From Agrostemma githago (taxonomy: Eukaryota > Streptophyta > Magnoliopsida > Caryophyllales > Caryophyllaceae): a DNA stretch of 64,000 nucleotides. Of the stretch, positions 36,401 through 50,206 are shown in pieces. Location of the stretch: contig OY288256.1 in NCBI GenBank assembly GCA_958450325.1, positions 17,888,557 to 17,952,556 on the forward strand. The letters are read 5' to 3'. Below the pieces are notes generated by a model. That model ran no database searches, was not told where the DNA came from, and was given only the letters and a program-made list of their open reading frames with translations. Each line of letters starts with the position of its first letter. The first letter of the stretch is position 1. The position numbers and the translations under genes were made by a program.

Positions 36401-38719
36401 ACGGCGTAGTTTAGACTCTTGTGTGCTTAGTTTTAGACTTGATTCTTGATTTTTGTGTTTTCCTCTCCTTGTGTATCTCCGTTCTTACTTTTTGTGTGCT
36501 CATTTCTCTCTTCCTAGTGCTTCAAAAGCACGAGGCTTCTAACGTTTGCTCAAGTGTTTCTAGTTCATCCTATAACAACCTGGATTTTCGATGACTTAAA
36601 TTAATAGATAATGCGGAAAATTATCTAAGTCATTTAATCAAAATTATTTCATTGTGTAAATAAATCCGGATCGCTACGGATCCTAACAACAAACGACTAT
36701 TAATTACATAGTCTTGATTCACTTAGTACATAATATAAATTGTATTTCATACAACATAATATTAAATCTCTCTCGCTCGATTCCCCAACGTCTTAGACCT
36801 GGAAAAAAAATTAAACAGTGGACGCTGAGCGGGACAGCAACCAAGCCGTTCATCTAACATCAACTCGAACACAAAAGACAATCATGTGAATAACAATTAA
36901 TATGCTTACAAAAATATTAAAGGATATCACGTAACAGATAGTTTCCTGTAATTCAATTACCAATTACCAACATGTGAGGTGATGAAAACGATAAAGTTTA
37001 TAAGATGGGACACTGGCAACCATTTGATTTTTAAATCATTTTTCACGTAAACAAACAAAACACACGAGTCGTGGCTTCTAGTATCACCCCTACTCCATAT
37101 TGGCTTGAATCGCACCAATAGAAGTAACTGTGTTACCGACTCGTAGACCGAACCGATCTTATGAGGTTTACATCTCACCCATAAAGTTCAATTGGGCCCG
37201 ATCTTCTATTATATTATATGTTTATTCAGACGGGGCTCTGAGCTGAAATGAAAGCTGATGATTACATTCTTTGCATCACGAAGAGGGAACCCGCAGTTTT
37301 CAGAATCATGTTCTGCCCCCGCTACCTAGGTGGTAATACTGATCAAGTACTTGTCTATATGTGCGCCACATACCCTACGCAGACTCTTGAACCGCAGCTC
37401 TCACTGCCGTAGGACGACTACCTTAAACACTAGGTCGACTCTCGGACCGCAGCCTCTGAGTCTGTTTTTCATTACAAGTGCAGTCGAAACACCACGCATG
37501 GTAGAATCCAACACCAGCTATTCGTCCCGGACTCGCATCGTAAACTTTATATAAAAGTCGCCCGTGAACAAATAGTACTTTATTTGGTGACCTACAATAA
37601 TTGGTCGGACTCATTTGAAACAGTCAAATCCTCAAATTCTTACTTTCAGTGTGACAACGTTACACTTTAATCCTCAAGTGTCACCCGAAACATTATATCC
37701 CAAATATCGTATAACATTTTAAAATAGTAATTTCTTTTAAATGAAGTTTTATATAAAAATAAAATTTAAGGTATTATAATAATAATAGTAATAATAATAA
37801 TAATAACAATAACAACAATAATAACAATAATAACAATAATAATATTTTTAAAATTCAAAATTTTATTTTAAAATTTAAAGTTTCTGTAAAATATAAAAGT
37901 TTCTAAAAGAACATAAAAATTAAGTCGTACTTAAAATTTGACAAAAAATCCTTTTTTTTAATATTTAAGATTGTCGTGTAAAAATTTCGGAATAAAACAA
38001 ATCTATTTATTTTAGAAAATGTAATGTATAAATTTCTACCTATATAAGAATAATAGGTAAAGTATTATTAAGATAAGAAATTTTTTAGGTAACTAATTTA
38101 CTCTATTATTATAATATATAAACAAATGTAAAAGTACTAAAGAAAATTAAATATGACCAAAGTTACAATTATACAAAATATGAAGTACATAGTATAAACA
38201 TACATAGCAAATAAAATACAATGAAAATGATATAAGTAAATTTTATTCTTTTAAGTTCTTTTATTCATTTTCTTATTTTTCATATAGATAAAAATGTACA
38301 GGTGATAAATAAATAAATAAATTAAATAGGGGATAATATAGTTAAATTGAATTTAGTCATAAATATAAAATAAATAAATATCACATAACATTTTTATATA
38401 CAAAGTATTTTAGTCATACAAATAAGCCTAAATATTTAAATAAACAATTTATTAAATTACTAAAATAATATACTTATATATAAGAAATGTTGTTAGAAGA
38501 AAAGTTTGGTTACCTTAATAAGCTATTATGGATATTTATTAACGTTATTAAGAATTAAGGTCGACGGGTCAATAATATCGTCTACGTAAGACAAGTCGTC
38601 TTTTTGCTCCTTCAAAGAAATTTTCGGGTTGAAATGATTTGACCCAAATACGGTTTTAGAAAAATGATTCCGCCAAATATTGAGCAGCTTCTCATTCCCG
38701 ATGCTCCAATTATAGAAAA

Positions 38720-38930
38720 GGACGAGGGAGTAAATATAGTATGTAGTACGGAATATGGAGTATTAAGTAGTAAGTATTATATGTAGTACTAGTATGTAAG
38801 TAGTATGAGTAATATGTAGTAGTAGTAGTAGTAATATTACGTAGTAGTAGTAGTAGTAATGTATTACGGAGTAGTAATGAAGTACTCCGTAGTAAGCAGT
38901 AATATATACGGAGTAGGAGCACATACTATA
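38720..38930. repeat. TAG/GTA-rich low-complexity tract
   Basis: Irregular reiteration of AGTAGTAGTA, ATATGTAGT and TACGGAGTA over about 200 bases within the LTR. No frame here is meaningful. Confidence 0.8.
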
Positions 38931-39039
38931 TAAAGTAAGTTATTGAGTTTAGTACGTAGGTTGTAGTAAAAGTAGGGAGTAGATAGGTGGTGATGTGTGT
39001 CATGCAAGGTAGTGAGTAGTGTAATGTTAGTAATACGTG

Positions 39040-41769
39040 CACTACAAAACATCACATATTTAGTGGCATTTATTTAGTAGTTAGGTGGCATATATAACTG
39101 CCACGAAAAGTGCTTGCAGCATTTAATCTTATGCCGCTAGATTCTATGTAGGGAAAAGTCATTGTGGCATTTGTTGCAAATGCTGGTATAGGCTTAAATA
39201 AATGCCACTATAGATCTTTCATAAATTGTAATATTTCATTTTTCCAGTTTATTTTTCATTGGTTTTTTATATTCATTGATAAGCGTGTATTTCCTTTTTA
39301 GAGGTTTTTTTTCACTATTTCATGATATTGTTTTAATTAATTTTATTTATTAAAAGTAACTAAATAAAAAAAGTCGAACATAAAAAAAAAGTGATTTTAT
39401 AATATTGAAAATAGAATTTGTAGCTGTCAAATAAACGTTACATTAGGATATAGATATAAACTCAATTCGATAAATCCTAATCAAAGGATAACAAATCATA
39501 AATAGCTACGGAGTACAATTCAAAACTTTCACTATTAAAAATCTTGTTCATCTCAGCTAGTGTCAGCACAATGAGTTTTAACTTGAGAGTTTGATCCGAT
39601 CTGGAACCACTGCGGGATGAGACCCTGCATTTCCTGCACATTATAAAGTCACATATCATTACAAATATGAGGATGCTAAAGCACTATTATTAGATGAACT
39701 TTTGTGTATCTTTCGGAAAAAATAAATAAAGTGTGTAAAATGAACACACCATTCACACAGTAAGACTAAACATTGAGCTAAGCAGAACATTGAATTCTTA
39801 CATTGTGACCACTCCGTGTACCATGAGCGAGCAATCGAAGAATATTGAGATACATTGAGTCCTCGGTTCCTTCGAACATGCATCAAGAATGATTATTTCT
39901 AATAATTTATTAGCAACTAAAAGCTTGCACATCATCAAAATAAAACCTGAATAGGATAGCCAGAACTATTGTGTTATGTAACACATTATACCATATCATA
40001 CTTAAGGGGATACAAAAAATTTCCATCTCAGGGTCTAAGAATGACTAATTCAAGAACCCGAATTTTTTTTGTCAGATATTTGACATAGAAGTGGTTATAG
40101 ATTAGTTGTAAGTATATTTGTTGGTATATTTCACAATAACTTTAGGTGAGACGGTCTTATTACCGACAATCTACTCAGTATTACACAAAAGCATTGTGTA
40201 CTGTGGTCACTATCTAGACAGAGTACAAACATTACACAAAGCTACCATACCAAAATCTCGTAGTAATATTAGTTGTTAGTAAATGATAATGTGCCTTTAA
40301 TCACTCCAAATGCAACTAATAGCTATAAATCCATGATGCCTAGTTTTTCTCACGTATCTTATCTTATTTTATTGATATCTAAGTCAAATGTAAGACTTAA
40401 TTTGTCCCTCGGCCATCAATAATGGACTATCAAACCTTTCTTTGAACGGATTCAAAATTTTGTATTATAATAAGAAACCAAAATTGCACATATCGGGAAA
40501 GAACAAAGTAATTAGCATTCATATAATGGAGAGATTGGGGATGACTGATTTGAGAGAGTGGGCTCACCTGCAGCACAGCAGCCTAATATTAGACCGCACA
40601 GGTCTGGGACTCCGGTGGAGTCCTTGTAATATGCACCATGACAAACCCGAGTCCAGAATCAATCATAAATGTGATTAGCATATTCAAAGCCATGAACCAA
40701 CACTTATGTACTAGAATAATAAGTCAATAAACTTGTATTATTTGTCATCTGTGCAAATTAATTTCACTATTTGAACGCAATAAGAAACAATCAAAAGATA
40801 ATGTAAGCTGAAGAATTGAAGAGACAAGTTAGGGCGTGATTAAATACTCACATCATCTTCATATATACACTCATGTGTCGGTGCTTTCGCCAGATTGGAG
40901 GAGACAAGAGGAGAACACCAAAAATACTACTGTATCTGTTAACTCATGTAATCAATAAGATACTGATTGTGGCTGACCTACACAAGGATTTGTGTCATAT
41001 GAATGAAGATTGCACTAAACGAAATACATACAGTTTTTGCCGACTTGGCTTGTTTTCCAGCAAGTGAACAAGTTCATTCAACATAAATTTTAAAAATTCA
41101 TGAGCACCCTATGCAGAAAAAATTACTAAAGACACGACATTTAGTTTCATAATTGACAATTGCACAAACGAATCAAAATGGCAAAAACAAACTAAACATA
41201 TAACATTTTCACAAACAATGTTTTCTAGTTTTTCAAAATTCGGCACACAGTTTCGGCCATCAATAATCAGTCACACTATTAACATACAATAAACCCTTAA
41301 CTAAGAGCAACGATTGATAATAACAACAAAAACTAATTGAATTTCGAATACAATTGTGCCTAAAAATCATACACGAACTGACGAACATAAACCCTTAATT
41401 AAGAGCAAGAAGAAATAAAAGCGAAGAGGAAACAACAAACCTGCAAACAAGAAGTAAAATCAAATAAGGATTAAAATGACGCCGGATTGATCGATTATGT
41501 TGGTGGATTGACCGATTACTCTTAAATTAGGTTTGGATTTGTGAGAAGACGCTTGATTGAGTTTTAGGTTTTAGGTTAGTGGGTTCTCTCAAAATAGAGG
41601 CGGGTGATTTTTAGTTTTGTCAAATGTATAGCACACTTTGTACTCCAGTATTAGCTTAGGCGGCATTTAATTTATTTGCATAGTTAATTGCCAATTTAAG
41701 ATAACCTAAGGTGACATTTCAACATATGCCACTAGATAAATGCCTTCTAATAACTAATCTCTTGTAGTG
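39040..41769. mobile_element. CACTA-3, non-autonomous CACTA element, 2730 bp
   Basis: Ends are CACTACAAAACATCAC and (inverted) CACTACAAGAGATTAG, with a perfect 3-bp duplication GTG at 39037-39039 and 41770-41772. Both subterminal regions carry GTGGCATTTA-type motifs in either orientation (left 39061-39215, right 41660-41750). No transposase is present. The interior (39300-41600) is AT-rich with short frames only and may include unrecognised captured sequence. Mobilisation would need TNP2/TNPA from a related autonomous element; its repeat motif differs from that of CACTA-2. Confidence 0.9.
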
Positions 41770-42264
41770 GTGGGAGTCAAATAAGGTACCAATCTTTCCG
41801 AGTTCCGGTCCATTTCTCGTACAAAAGTTTTTCTTTCTTTCTTAAAAAGTTGAAATATAAGATTACGAAATTAAAATAATGGAAACCGTAAAATTTATTT
41901 TTTTAAAAAAAATAATTTATGAGACGGTAAGTAAAATAGACGGTAAATAGTATTATGGGACAAAAGTTATGAGAAATCATTATTTTAAGAATATGATAAA
42001 TCATTTTTAAATTTTTACGAGACTAGAAAACATTAAAACGACAGGTCAACATTAAAATTACTTTCGAGTTTTAAACTTTATTTAACGAAAGATAAAAAAT
42101 TTAATAATTCGATAAATAAATTTTTCATCTTTTGAAATACGGAATAATTTTTAATTTAACAAAAATGAAATATTTTATTCACGAAAATGATTTTTCAAAC
42201 GTTAAACTTGGTTTAAATAAATTTTTAAAATTTTAACTCTATTTGAAAAATACGGGATGTTACA

Positions 42265-42282
42265 ATCTACCCCCCTTAAAAC
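42265..42282 (-). promoter_or_regulatory. Polypurine tract of the LARD
   Basis: Minus-strand TTTAAGGGGGGTAGAT immediately precedes the LTR start TGTAACATCCCG. Upstream sequence (TTTCGAGGACGAAATTG) resembles the end of a chromovirus pol region. Confidence 0.85.
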
Positions 42283-43753
42283 AATTTCGTCCTCGAAATT
42301 TTGATATAACTTAAGCAATCAAAGAAGTTTAAGACACCACAGAAATAAAATGAAGTGTTAGGGTTCCTCTCAAAAAAAAAAAAAAAAAGACTCGGCTCGC
42401 TAGTGACTTGCTCGTATATCTAACCTCTCCGCCAAAGTTTTACAAATGTGGTACATCCCAAATTAGTATGGTAGGTATTATTGATCAATGGTAGATTCTA
42501 ATATCCCATATAGTGGCACTATTCAATCTCGGGTCATTCTCGAGATTTGGTTTACGGTTTGTCTTATCTCCAAAACATCGTAATGTTTATATTCCTTAAA
42601 ATTGAAAGGTGTTGCTTTATGGGTAACACAAGTTTCTCGTAGCATAAAAGTTCAAAAGAAGGTTATCCTAATTCCACATAACTTGTAGAGCGTTCATAAA
42701 CTATGATACTATTGGATTTAGTTGGAGACTTCTCTCATATGTTTAAATACATAGATTATACAAAAGTCCGAAATTCTCATGATGACATTAGCATTTCTCG
42801 TCATCCAGGTTGATCTCCTAAGGTTGATCCTCAAGTGTTTTTTGTCGGTTATGACAGGGTTAATCCTCAATTTCTCCTTTTGGTTTTCTAAATTTCTCAA
42901 AATTTCAAAATTGTCTCTCCGTTGCTTTATTCTTCAAAGAACGGTTACTAGTTATTCTTAACTTCAGATCAAAATTACTTTGTTCACAAGTGTCCTTTAC
43001 AATTATGAAACTTAGGGTTTGCAATACTATCAGCCATTATTCAATAAAAATATGTCTCCCAAAAGTATATACGGTATTTCCTAGGGATTCTCCAAAATAT
43101 TGTTTACAAACTATTTAATCAATCAATTGGATTCTACAAATCCGACAAAGTATGTTCAACATATTATTCCTCAAAATAACATTCGATGTATATAATAGTA
43201 AACCTCAAAATAATTTTGATGTATGATCGTTCTCTTAGCATTCTCAAATACTTAGCTCCCCAAATATATATTGATCTATATCACTCGACTTCAAGAGTAC
43301 ACTCTCTCTTTTCATAATATTGGTGATTAAGATCTAGGTTAGAATACCATGGTCTAAGTCTCGCGATAGGTTACTGCTCTATAAGGTTAAAACGTTATAA
43401 TAAGACACGTCCAAAAGTTTGACTCGATTCTTCAACGTGATTCAGTTAGAGTTAGCTCCTATAGTTGATTTGGATAAAGCCTTCATTCATGTTCCACAAT
43501 GCGGATGTCCAGGTCTTGAGCGATTGATGGCTCTGAATGTCAACGTCTTCCTTCTTAGTCATCGTATGGATAAAAAATAAATTAAACTAGCCAATAGGCT
43601 AAAGGTTACGCAGTCAATTTACAAACAATTATGCAGATAGCATGTCAACAATTATACAGGTAGCTATCGTATTTCCCTTTAATGAAATTCTACCCCGATA
43701 AATTATTTGATAGGATCCAAATTGTTTCTAAGTGAATCTCTCATTTTAGTGAT
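42283..43753 (-). other. LARD internal region, left part
   Basis: About 1.47 kb without a supported coding region, gag or pol motif. It joins 50928-51024 across the Copia insertion. Confidence 0.65.
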
Positions 43754-43758
43754 CTAAT

Positions 43759-44469
43759 TGAAGGAGTTATGTCAACTGTCCTACGGATTAACACGCTAAA
43801 GTTTATGTATCCGATATGCTCTGCTAGAGGTCGATGTCGGGTTGACATGTAAATAGATTACGTGTCTGGTAGTCTTAAGTGGGCCCATTGGATCACACAC
43901 AATATTTACGGGATATTATTAATATATATCGATATATTAAATATATCGGGTCAGTAGTAATACGGACCCAGCTGCGTTGTCGGGTTATGGTAATTAGAGT
44001 TATACTAATAATCTAATTATGGTAATTAGAGTTATGGAAATAACCTAATTCTACTTTCTCATCTCCTATATAAAGAGGTTCATATGATGAACCAATATAT
44101 GGAATAAAGAGTATTGACTCACAATATATTCGTCTTATAAAGAGTTATAAGAGAGATATAGAGATCAGAGAAGTTGTGAGACGGTCTCACATACCTTTAT
44201 ACTAGCATATACGTCGCAGTTCCGTACCCGTGTGGATACCAAAGGAGGCATCACGTTTGGGGTGCTTTATTCTGTCCGTGGGAATTATTTATTCTATCCG
44301 TGAAGATTGTTTATTCTGTCTGTGGAGATTATATATATTTCTAGGTTTATTATACTTCTTATTAATACGCTGTTCCGCTGCAAATAAGGTATAGTTGTTA
44401 TCCCTCTACTTTTGTCTTTTCGGTTAACACTCGTAACAGGTCCCTGGGTTTAAGGGTTGTAACCCTACA
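43759..44469 (+). repeat. Copia 5' LTR
   Basis: 711 bp, TGAAGG...CCCTACA. It holds TATA-like sequence (CTATATAAAGAG near 44067) followed by a short transcribed-type region. It differs from the 3' LTR at scattered sites and by two short indels. Confidence 0.9.
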
Positions 44470-44470
44470 G

Positions 44471-44483
44471 TGGTATCAGAGCC
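44471..44483 (+). promoter_or_regulatory. Primer binding site, tRNA-iMet type
   Basis: TGGTATCAGAGCC begins two bases after the LTR end, complementary to the initiator tRNA-Met 3' end. Confidence 0.92.
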
Positions 44484-47330
44484 TCTGTTACGTAGTATTA
44501 ATCAAATCGACTTGAATCCATTGCTCATAATTGGTTATGAGGGGTTCAATCTGTGTATTAATTTGATTTTATCCGATGTCCGAATTAAGTCTGCGCATGT
44601 ACCGTAAGAATGTTGCTGGTAAATTATTACCGATTTGTCACGTGGTGTGCAATTTGGTATTACTGTTACTTTGCATAATGATGATTATTGCATGATGATG
44701 ATTGTCAGAGATTTATGTTTCTTATGCAAGTTGTTATTTACACTCCTCACTCAGTATATGTTTGTAATACTTTCATGATTATTCTATTCTAATCATTGCA
44801 ATTGATTTTAATACATTGAGTTTGCTCGAAATCTTCAAGATTATAATCTGAAAACATATAACTTAATATGCAACTAGTCTAGTAATTACCGATTATGTTT
44901 AGGGTATCTTAATTTGTGAATTTAAATTGTTAAATTATGAAATTAATCCTTAATTTTAAGATATAATATAGATTATGTTTTAATTTTATTGACCCATCAT
45001 AATCCTCGATTTCCTTGTTGACGATGAGGCTAATAAGATTGGTCAAGATTCGATTGAAATTGAGAAATTAAAATTACTAGATTTTTATTAACTATGAGTC
45101 CTAATATGATTAGGACAAGACTCGATTTTTGTAAGTCGGAACGAGTGTGACTCGGTTGGCACGAGTATGACTCGGTAGGCACTGGTGTGTCCCGGTCGGA
45201 ACGGGATGACCCGGGCGGCAAATGTTTGACCAAGACGACATAATATTTACTCGGACCACATGGTGTCGGGTCGAGCGACGCTTTTAAGAAAAGTCGTTTT
45301 CTTGCGTTTGTGTGTTGATTATGAATCAAAATGGATTATACTTTTATTTTTCCGAATCAATGAAAAATTAGTTTTCTAAATCGGCTAAATAATTTTATGC
45401 ATTTTAATTATCATGTTATCATAAATGTGTCGGGAAAGGAGTTTCTCGAGTCCTAACTGATTTTGATGAACTGTTCATCTATATGACAATTATAAGTTGC
45501 GGATCGATTGTGAATCGAGTTTTGTATATCCGTTCAATTTTTCCGGGTGGGAAATTGTTCCTCGTTGTTGGAAAAATGAAAGATATTGGTGAAATTGTTC
45601 AAACCAAATTGCAATTATGAATTGTAATATGATATGAATCATAAATATGGGATCTCTTAACTTGTTTTATACGCAAATCACTAGTAACAATTATTATGTC
45701 ATATGATGCATGATTTTTATTGTTTGAGACTTGTGACTTGTGTGCTTAGGTTGCCTTGTAAGTTGACCTAGCAGCATGTTTAGGACCCATAATGCATTTA
45801 ATCCCTCGCACAAATATTAAGTATTGTCTTTCCAGAATTGACCACTACAACAATTTCATATTATTGGTTGAAGTGACTGCCTAAGCGGTGCTTTGCCGAT
45901 GTGTGTGGACTAAGCAGGTGGGTAACGATTACCCACAGGTTCAGTCTGGTTTGCTTAACATTGGTATCAAGTCGGACTTGGGCTTTGAGGCAAATAGTTG
46001 GTGTCATATGATGACTAATTCCGACGAACCAAGAATTACATATTGATGTAATTGACAATGTTGTTGACTACCTTTACTTTTGGAGCTTGAGCAGTGAGCC
46101 CAAGTTCACTTGAGCGACAAAAGGTTTAGGATCTTGGAATATTATGCGAACTTGAGGGTAGTTTTCTTGATTTTATCTTAAAATTGTTTAAGATTATTAA
46201 TATTAATTATCGTTTTGCTTTGCATATAATTGTAGTTGTAATTTAGTCCCTTTATCACATTTATTAAAGATGAGTTTGAATTATTCAACCTTGTCGATTG
46301 GTATCTTGAGAATTGTTTTCAAAATTAGAGATATAGATTTTGTCTTTGTGAAGGATAATTTCGACAAATTATAACCAGTGGTAATGTACAGTATGAACTG
46401 TATAATTAGAGTCATGGAGATGACTACTATAAGTACTAAAATTAATTGTTTCAATAAAAGAAACAGTTCTCATCAAGTGAGAAAATGTTAAAGATGATCC
46501 AATTAATCAGTGTCATATGATGAGTGATTATCTTGATAATCAAAATATTTGGACGCTTCTTTCTAAAGAATTAGGAATTGAAATCGTTTCAATTAGTCCT
46601 AAGTTTAGGTCACTTTATTATGAATAAACATGTGACTTAATAAAGTTTCTCACCTTTTAGCATGAGATGTTAAAAGACGATTGAACGTTGTATCAAGAAG
46701 GCAAATAATACTAATGTTCTATGAGTTCATTCAGAAAATTGCTTGAGATAATGATTAATGAATCTAAGATGTTGGTTAAATTAAGGGAAGGATAATTGTT
46801 ATCATACCCAAACATGTTGCCAAATTTAGATTAGGTACGATTTTATTAGTCATTAATGTAATGACAAATATTTGGCATTGGTAGATAGCTTTCTAGAAAT
46901 GTCTAGAGAAAACTGCAAATCAATTATTGAAGTATGACTTCTGGTGTATGTTACTAGAGTAATTGTTACTTTCATTCTACTGTTTTGGTATAAGATACCA
47001 AATGCAACTATCACACTGTGGATGTGATGGCTTAAAGAGGGTGGAATAATGGTATATAAGTGAAGTGTTTTATGATTGAAATGGACAAACGTTGTTGTTT
47101 CATATATAAAAGGAAAATCACTTAATTTTACCATAAAGCTAAATACTGGAATTGAATAATGGTTATTTTTGTACTAGTCATAAGCAAGAACATTGATTCT
47201 GTTTCATGTATGGGCATGGAAAGTTTTGATAAAAGTAGAACAATTGTTGCTCTATACCTTACAAGAATATGAGGTACAATAAGGCTAACATGATTGTTGG
47301 GCTCTAAATTCCTAGTAGTGAATGCTTTTA
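44484..47330 (+). other. Copia gag-side internal region, decayed
   Basis: About 2.85 kb where gag would be expected. Stops are frequent in all frames and I recognise no Gag or zinc-knuckle motif. It is either heavily decayed or replaced. Confidence 0.5.
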
Positions 47331-47339
47331 TTTATAACA

Positions 47340-47945
47340 TAACGACCAAAAGTTTCAAGTCCCACAACTCAAGTTTTACTTATTATGGCATTGCCCTTAA
47401 TCCATGAGACAAGAAACATAAGAATAAGTTTCATAATGATGAAATTATAAACCTTGTTGATAAGGATCAACTGAGGTAAATGGATCTTGTTTAAATGGAT
47501 AAATGACATTACAAGTGACTCCTATTATTTGTAGTGGGAGGGTACTTAGACTTGTTAGATCACACATATACAGATACGTGTGAGTTTAACTAGTGATGTT
47601 GCAAAATGGGTAACATGTATGGTTTTGTTCATTTGATGAATTTTAAAACTGAATGCTTTGAATTGTTCAAGAAAATTCAGATGAAAGTACAAGATCAACT
47701 TGATAAGTTGATACGAGTCGTTTGATATGATTGAAACAGGGAGGAATTGAACTAAAAGATTGCGATCATCTTAGAAGTAGTGAAAAGTGTTTCAAACAAC
47801 ATCGAACCATATTTGATATGATTTGGTCTATGATGAGTCATGCAGATGTTATTGACGCTTTAGAAAGTTATGCACTATAAATGTCTTTGTACAATGTTGA
47901 TGAGATTGTCCATGAAAGTCAAAGAATAGACACCATATGAGATAT
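47340..47945 (+). pseudogene. Copia GAG-pre-integrase and integrase remnant
   Basis: Broken frames preserve the zinc-finger-type stretch before integrase (ATGGCATTG...CATGAG...TTTCATAATGATG, about 47380-47450). They also preserve FVHLMNFKTECFELFKKIQ with VQDQLDK (about 47625-47705), and a MMSHADV...YAL pattern (about 47830-47880) corresponding to the MMSHA-type integrase motif of Copia. Several stops and shifts make it non-functional. Confidence 0.7.
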
Positions 47946-48399
47946 GGATTGAAAATGTTCTAAAATAGTCTTTTCTTAATTATCAAGTCTTAAAGTTTAG
48001 AGAAAATCGTTTTCTAGAACTTAGACTCAATTAAGACATTTTTTTTATTAGGGATATTATGTTAATTCTACAAATCATCCAAAGAACAAAATTGTTTTGT
48101 TGCATTGAGTGGTATGTTTCTTTTAAAAATATGTGATTTCTAATAGAAACAATGGGAGTAGAATCGACCTTGAGTTGTTCACGATTAACAGGAATTCTCT
48201 ACAACTGTTGAAGGAGATATTAATGCATTCATGAAAAGTCATGATCATCTTACCTGCAAAATATTACCCTACATAGGTTTGACCTATGATGAAACAATAA
48301 TGAGCAAAGACTCCAATAGTCACATAAAATCTAATAGGTTCTATATACCATAACTACCAAGTATAGACTTTGGTTAAATGGGTCTTATATTGAAGAATA

Positions 48400-48850
48400 G
48401 TCTTCAATATAAAGATGATGTAGATTGATATAAGAGTATCTATGAAGCGTAGTTGGTAGTTAAGGACTGATCTCATAGTAATGACTATAGAAAAATCCTT
48501 TTTACAACATTATGCTTAAGTCTATTAGGATTGATTTAGCATTTTAAATGTCATCACTCATTATGATGAGTTTTGGACATATATATGTGAAATACATTTC
48601 TTGAAAGGGATGCAATATGATGTGTGCGACACTTCGTATGAATTTCATATTATTAAAATTGTTAGACAAATGTGAATGATCCAATTTGATTGGAGCAAGT
48701 ATTATGGAGTAGTATCTTCGTTCTTAATGTGGTAATTCAAAGATGTTTATTTTCCTTTGAGATGAAGAAAGACAGTGTGTACAAGAGGCTAGTGGGAGTG
48801 CATTTATCGTTATGATTTGGTATGTAAGTGACATACTTCTCTAACTAAAC
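48400..48850 (+). pseudogene. Copia reverse transcriptase remnant
   Basis: Pieces in order match Copia reverse transcriptase: YKSI...LVVKD (about 48430-48465), VKYIS/FLKG near 48590-48610, and SGSAFIVMIWYVSDIL (about 48800-48840), where the catalytic YVDD has become YVSD. Stops and frameshifts lie between pieces. An RNase H-type region should follow but I could not recognise it. Confidence 0.72.
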
Positions 48851-50194
48851 GACATTTGATTGCTTTAGTCTATGAGACTTTGCAAGAAATGTGTTTATTA
48901 TGTGCTCGTGTGACGAGTAGATACTAATCTAGTGAGTGTCACAAGAATACTATCTAAGAATTATTCATTTGCGCTTAAGAAGCAAAAATGGAATTATTTA
49001 AGAGATGCGCATGATGTGATAAATGAATTATTGTAAACAAGTTACAACAATTCATATTCCAAATAGACAAAGATGACATGAGATTGTATCTCAGTATATT
49101 TTGTTTTGGATAAGAAGTTGTGTGCTGGAACGGTTCCAAAGGAGAACTTTGTGAATAGTATTATAACTAAAGTTAGTGCTTTATTGCTTTTGAAGCAAAT
49201 AGACGTTTGATTACGAATTAAGCACACACTCAACTTTAAAGTTTATGAAGCAATTGTTGCTTATGAAACTAACAGTTTGCCTTAATTGAGAGAAGGTAGA
49301 TTGCTCATATGCTTGTAAATAACCGATACAAATGTTGTATGTCTCGAAACCTCCTCTACATAAAGATCATATAGTTATGATTGGTATAAGATGCATGGGC
49401 TAGTGGTCTTAGTACTCTTAGAGGTGTTTGGTTTAGTGGGAGTTATTTCGGTAATTGATATATGTATGACATATTGCCATTTGGTTAATGTAACCGAGTT
49501 TTGTCCCTAAATAATTTACATTGATGAAATAGATCACTAAGTGCGTGAGGTAGTCTTGGAACTCTATTTGGATGATGTAATTATTTTGTCTCTAGTCAGG
49601 GTATTGTGTTGAGACATTTGAATACCCTTAAATGACTGGTGTGTGAGTTGGTTGATGACTAAGTTCCTTGAGTCATAGGTATTGAGATACTAAACTAGGC
49701 ACATGGGTGTATGTTAAGAACATGCAATAGACAGACCCGCGGAAAAGGATTTTACTAAGATTTCGCTTAGTGTCAGTAAAGTTCTTTGCAAGTTATGAAC
49801 TTGTACGGTCTTTAGACCTGATTCTTTGACTATTCTGTACATGTGATGTGTATGCTTTGATACTATTCCTCGTCAGCTGTGAAATGGGGCTATGGATGGT
49901 TATTGGGCATGCATGGATCATGTGATAGGATGTGGTTAGACAAGAGGGGATTTGCTCTTCCTTTATTGAAGGGAATTTATTGTTTCTTGGCCACTCGAAG
50001 AGTGTGACGTGTGCAAATGCGTGGCCGTTCTCAGATAGGATGATTGTCATCTATCTGCTCTTTTAACAAGTCAACTCAAAGATTCGAGTAAAAGATTGAG
50101 ACATGTGAGGATGACACTTCTTCTTACCTCATTCTCAATTGGAGACAATAGTATGTAGCAAAGAGACTTAACGCCGTTCTTGAGAGGACATGTA
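48851..50194 (+). other. Copia 3' internal region, decayed
   Basis: No clear domain. A stretch at 49725-49765 (AGACCCGCGGAAAAGGATTT) is consistent with the D-P-x-T-K end of Copia pol, but stops abound. Confidence 0.45.
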
Positions 50195-50206
50195 CAAGTG
50201 GGAGAC
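50195..50206 (+). promoter_or_regulatory. Copia polypurine tract
   Basis: CAAGTGGGAGAC directly precedes the 3' LTR, the usual position of the plus-strand primer. Confidence 0.75.

Larger units (their letters stand above)
36571..42264 (-). repeat. LARD left (3') LTR, containing CACTA-3
   Basis: 36571-38178 aligns with the right LTR at 51027-52664. The part beyond 38178 has its partner outside the window, past the Helitron. It contains a TAA-rich tract (37775-37845), a TAG/GTA-rich low-complexity stretch (38720-38930) and CACTA-3 (39040-41769). Its inner end at 42264 abuts the polypurine tract. Otherwise AT-rich and non-coding. Confidence 0.82.

Noticed and set aside
38710..39055. Leu/Tyr/Thr-rich minus-strand frames
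   Set aside because: They derive from the TAG/GTA low-complexity tract in the LARD LTR.
45030..45329. Gene in the Copia gag-side region
   Set aside because: Repetitive ACTCGG-type sequence with no Gag motif, isolated among stops.
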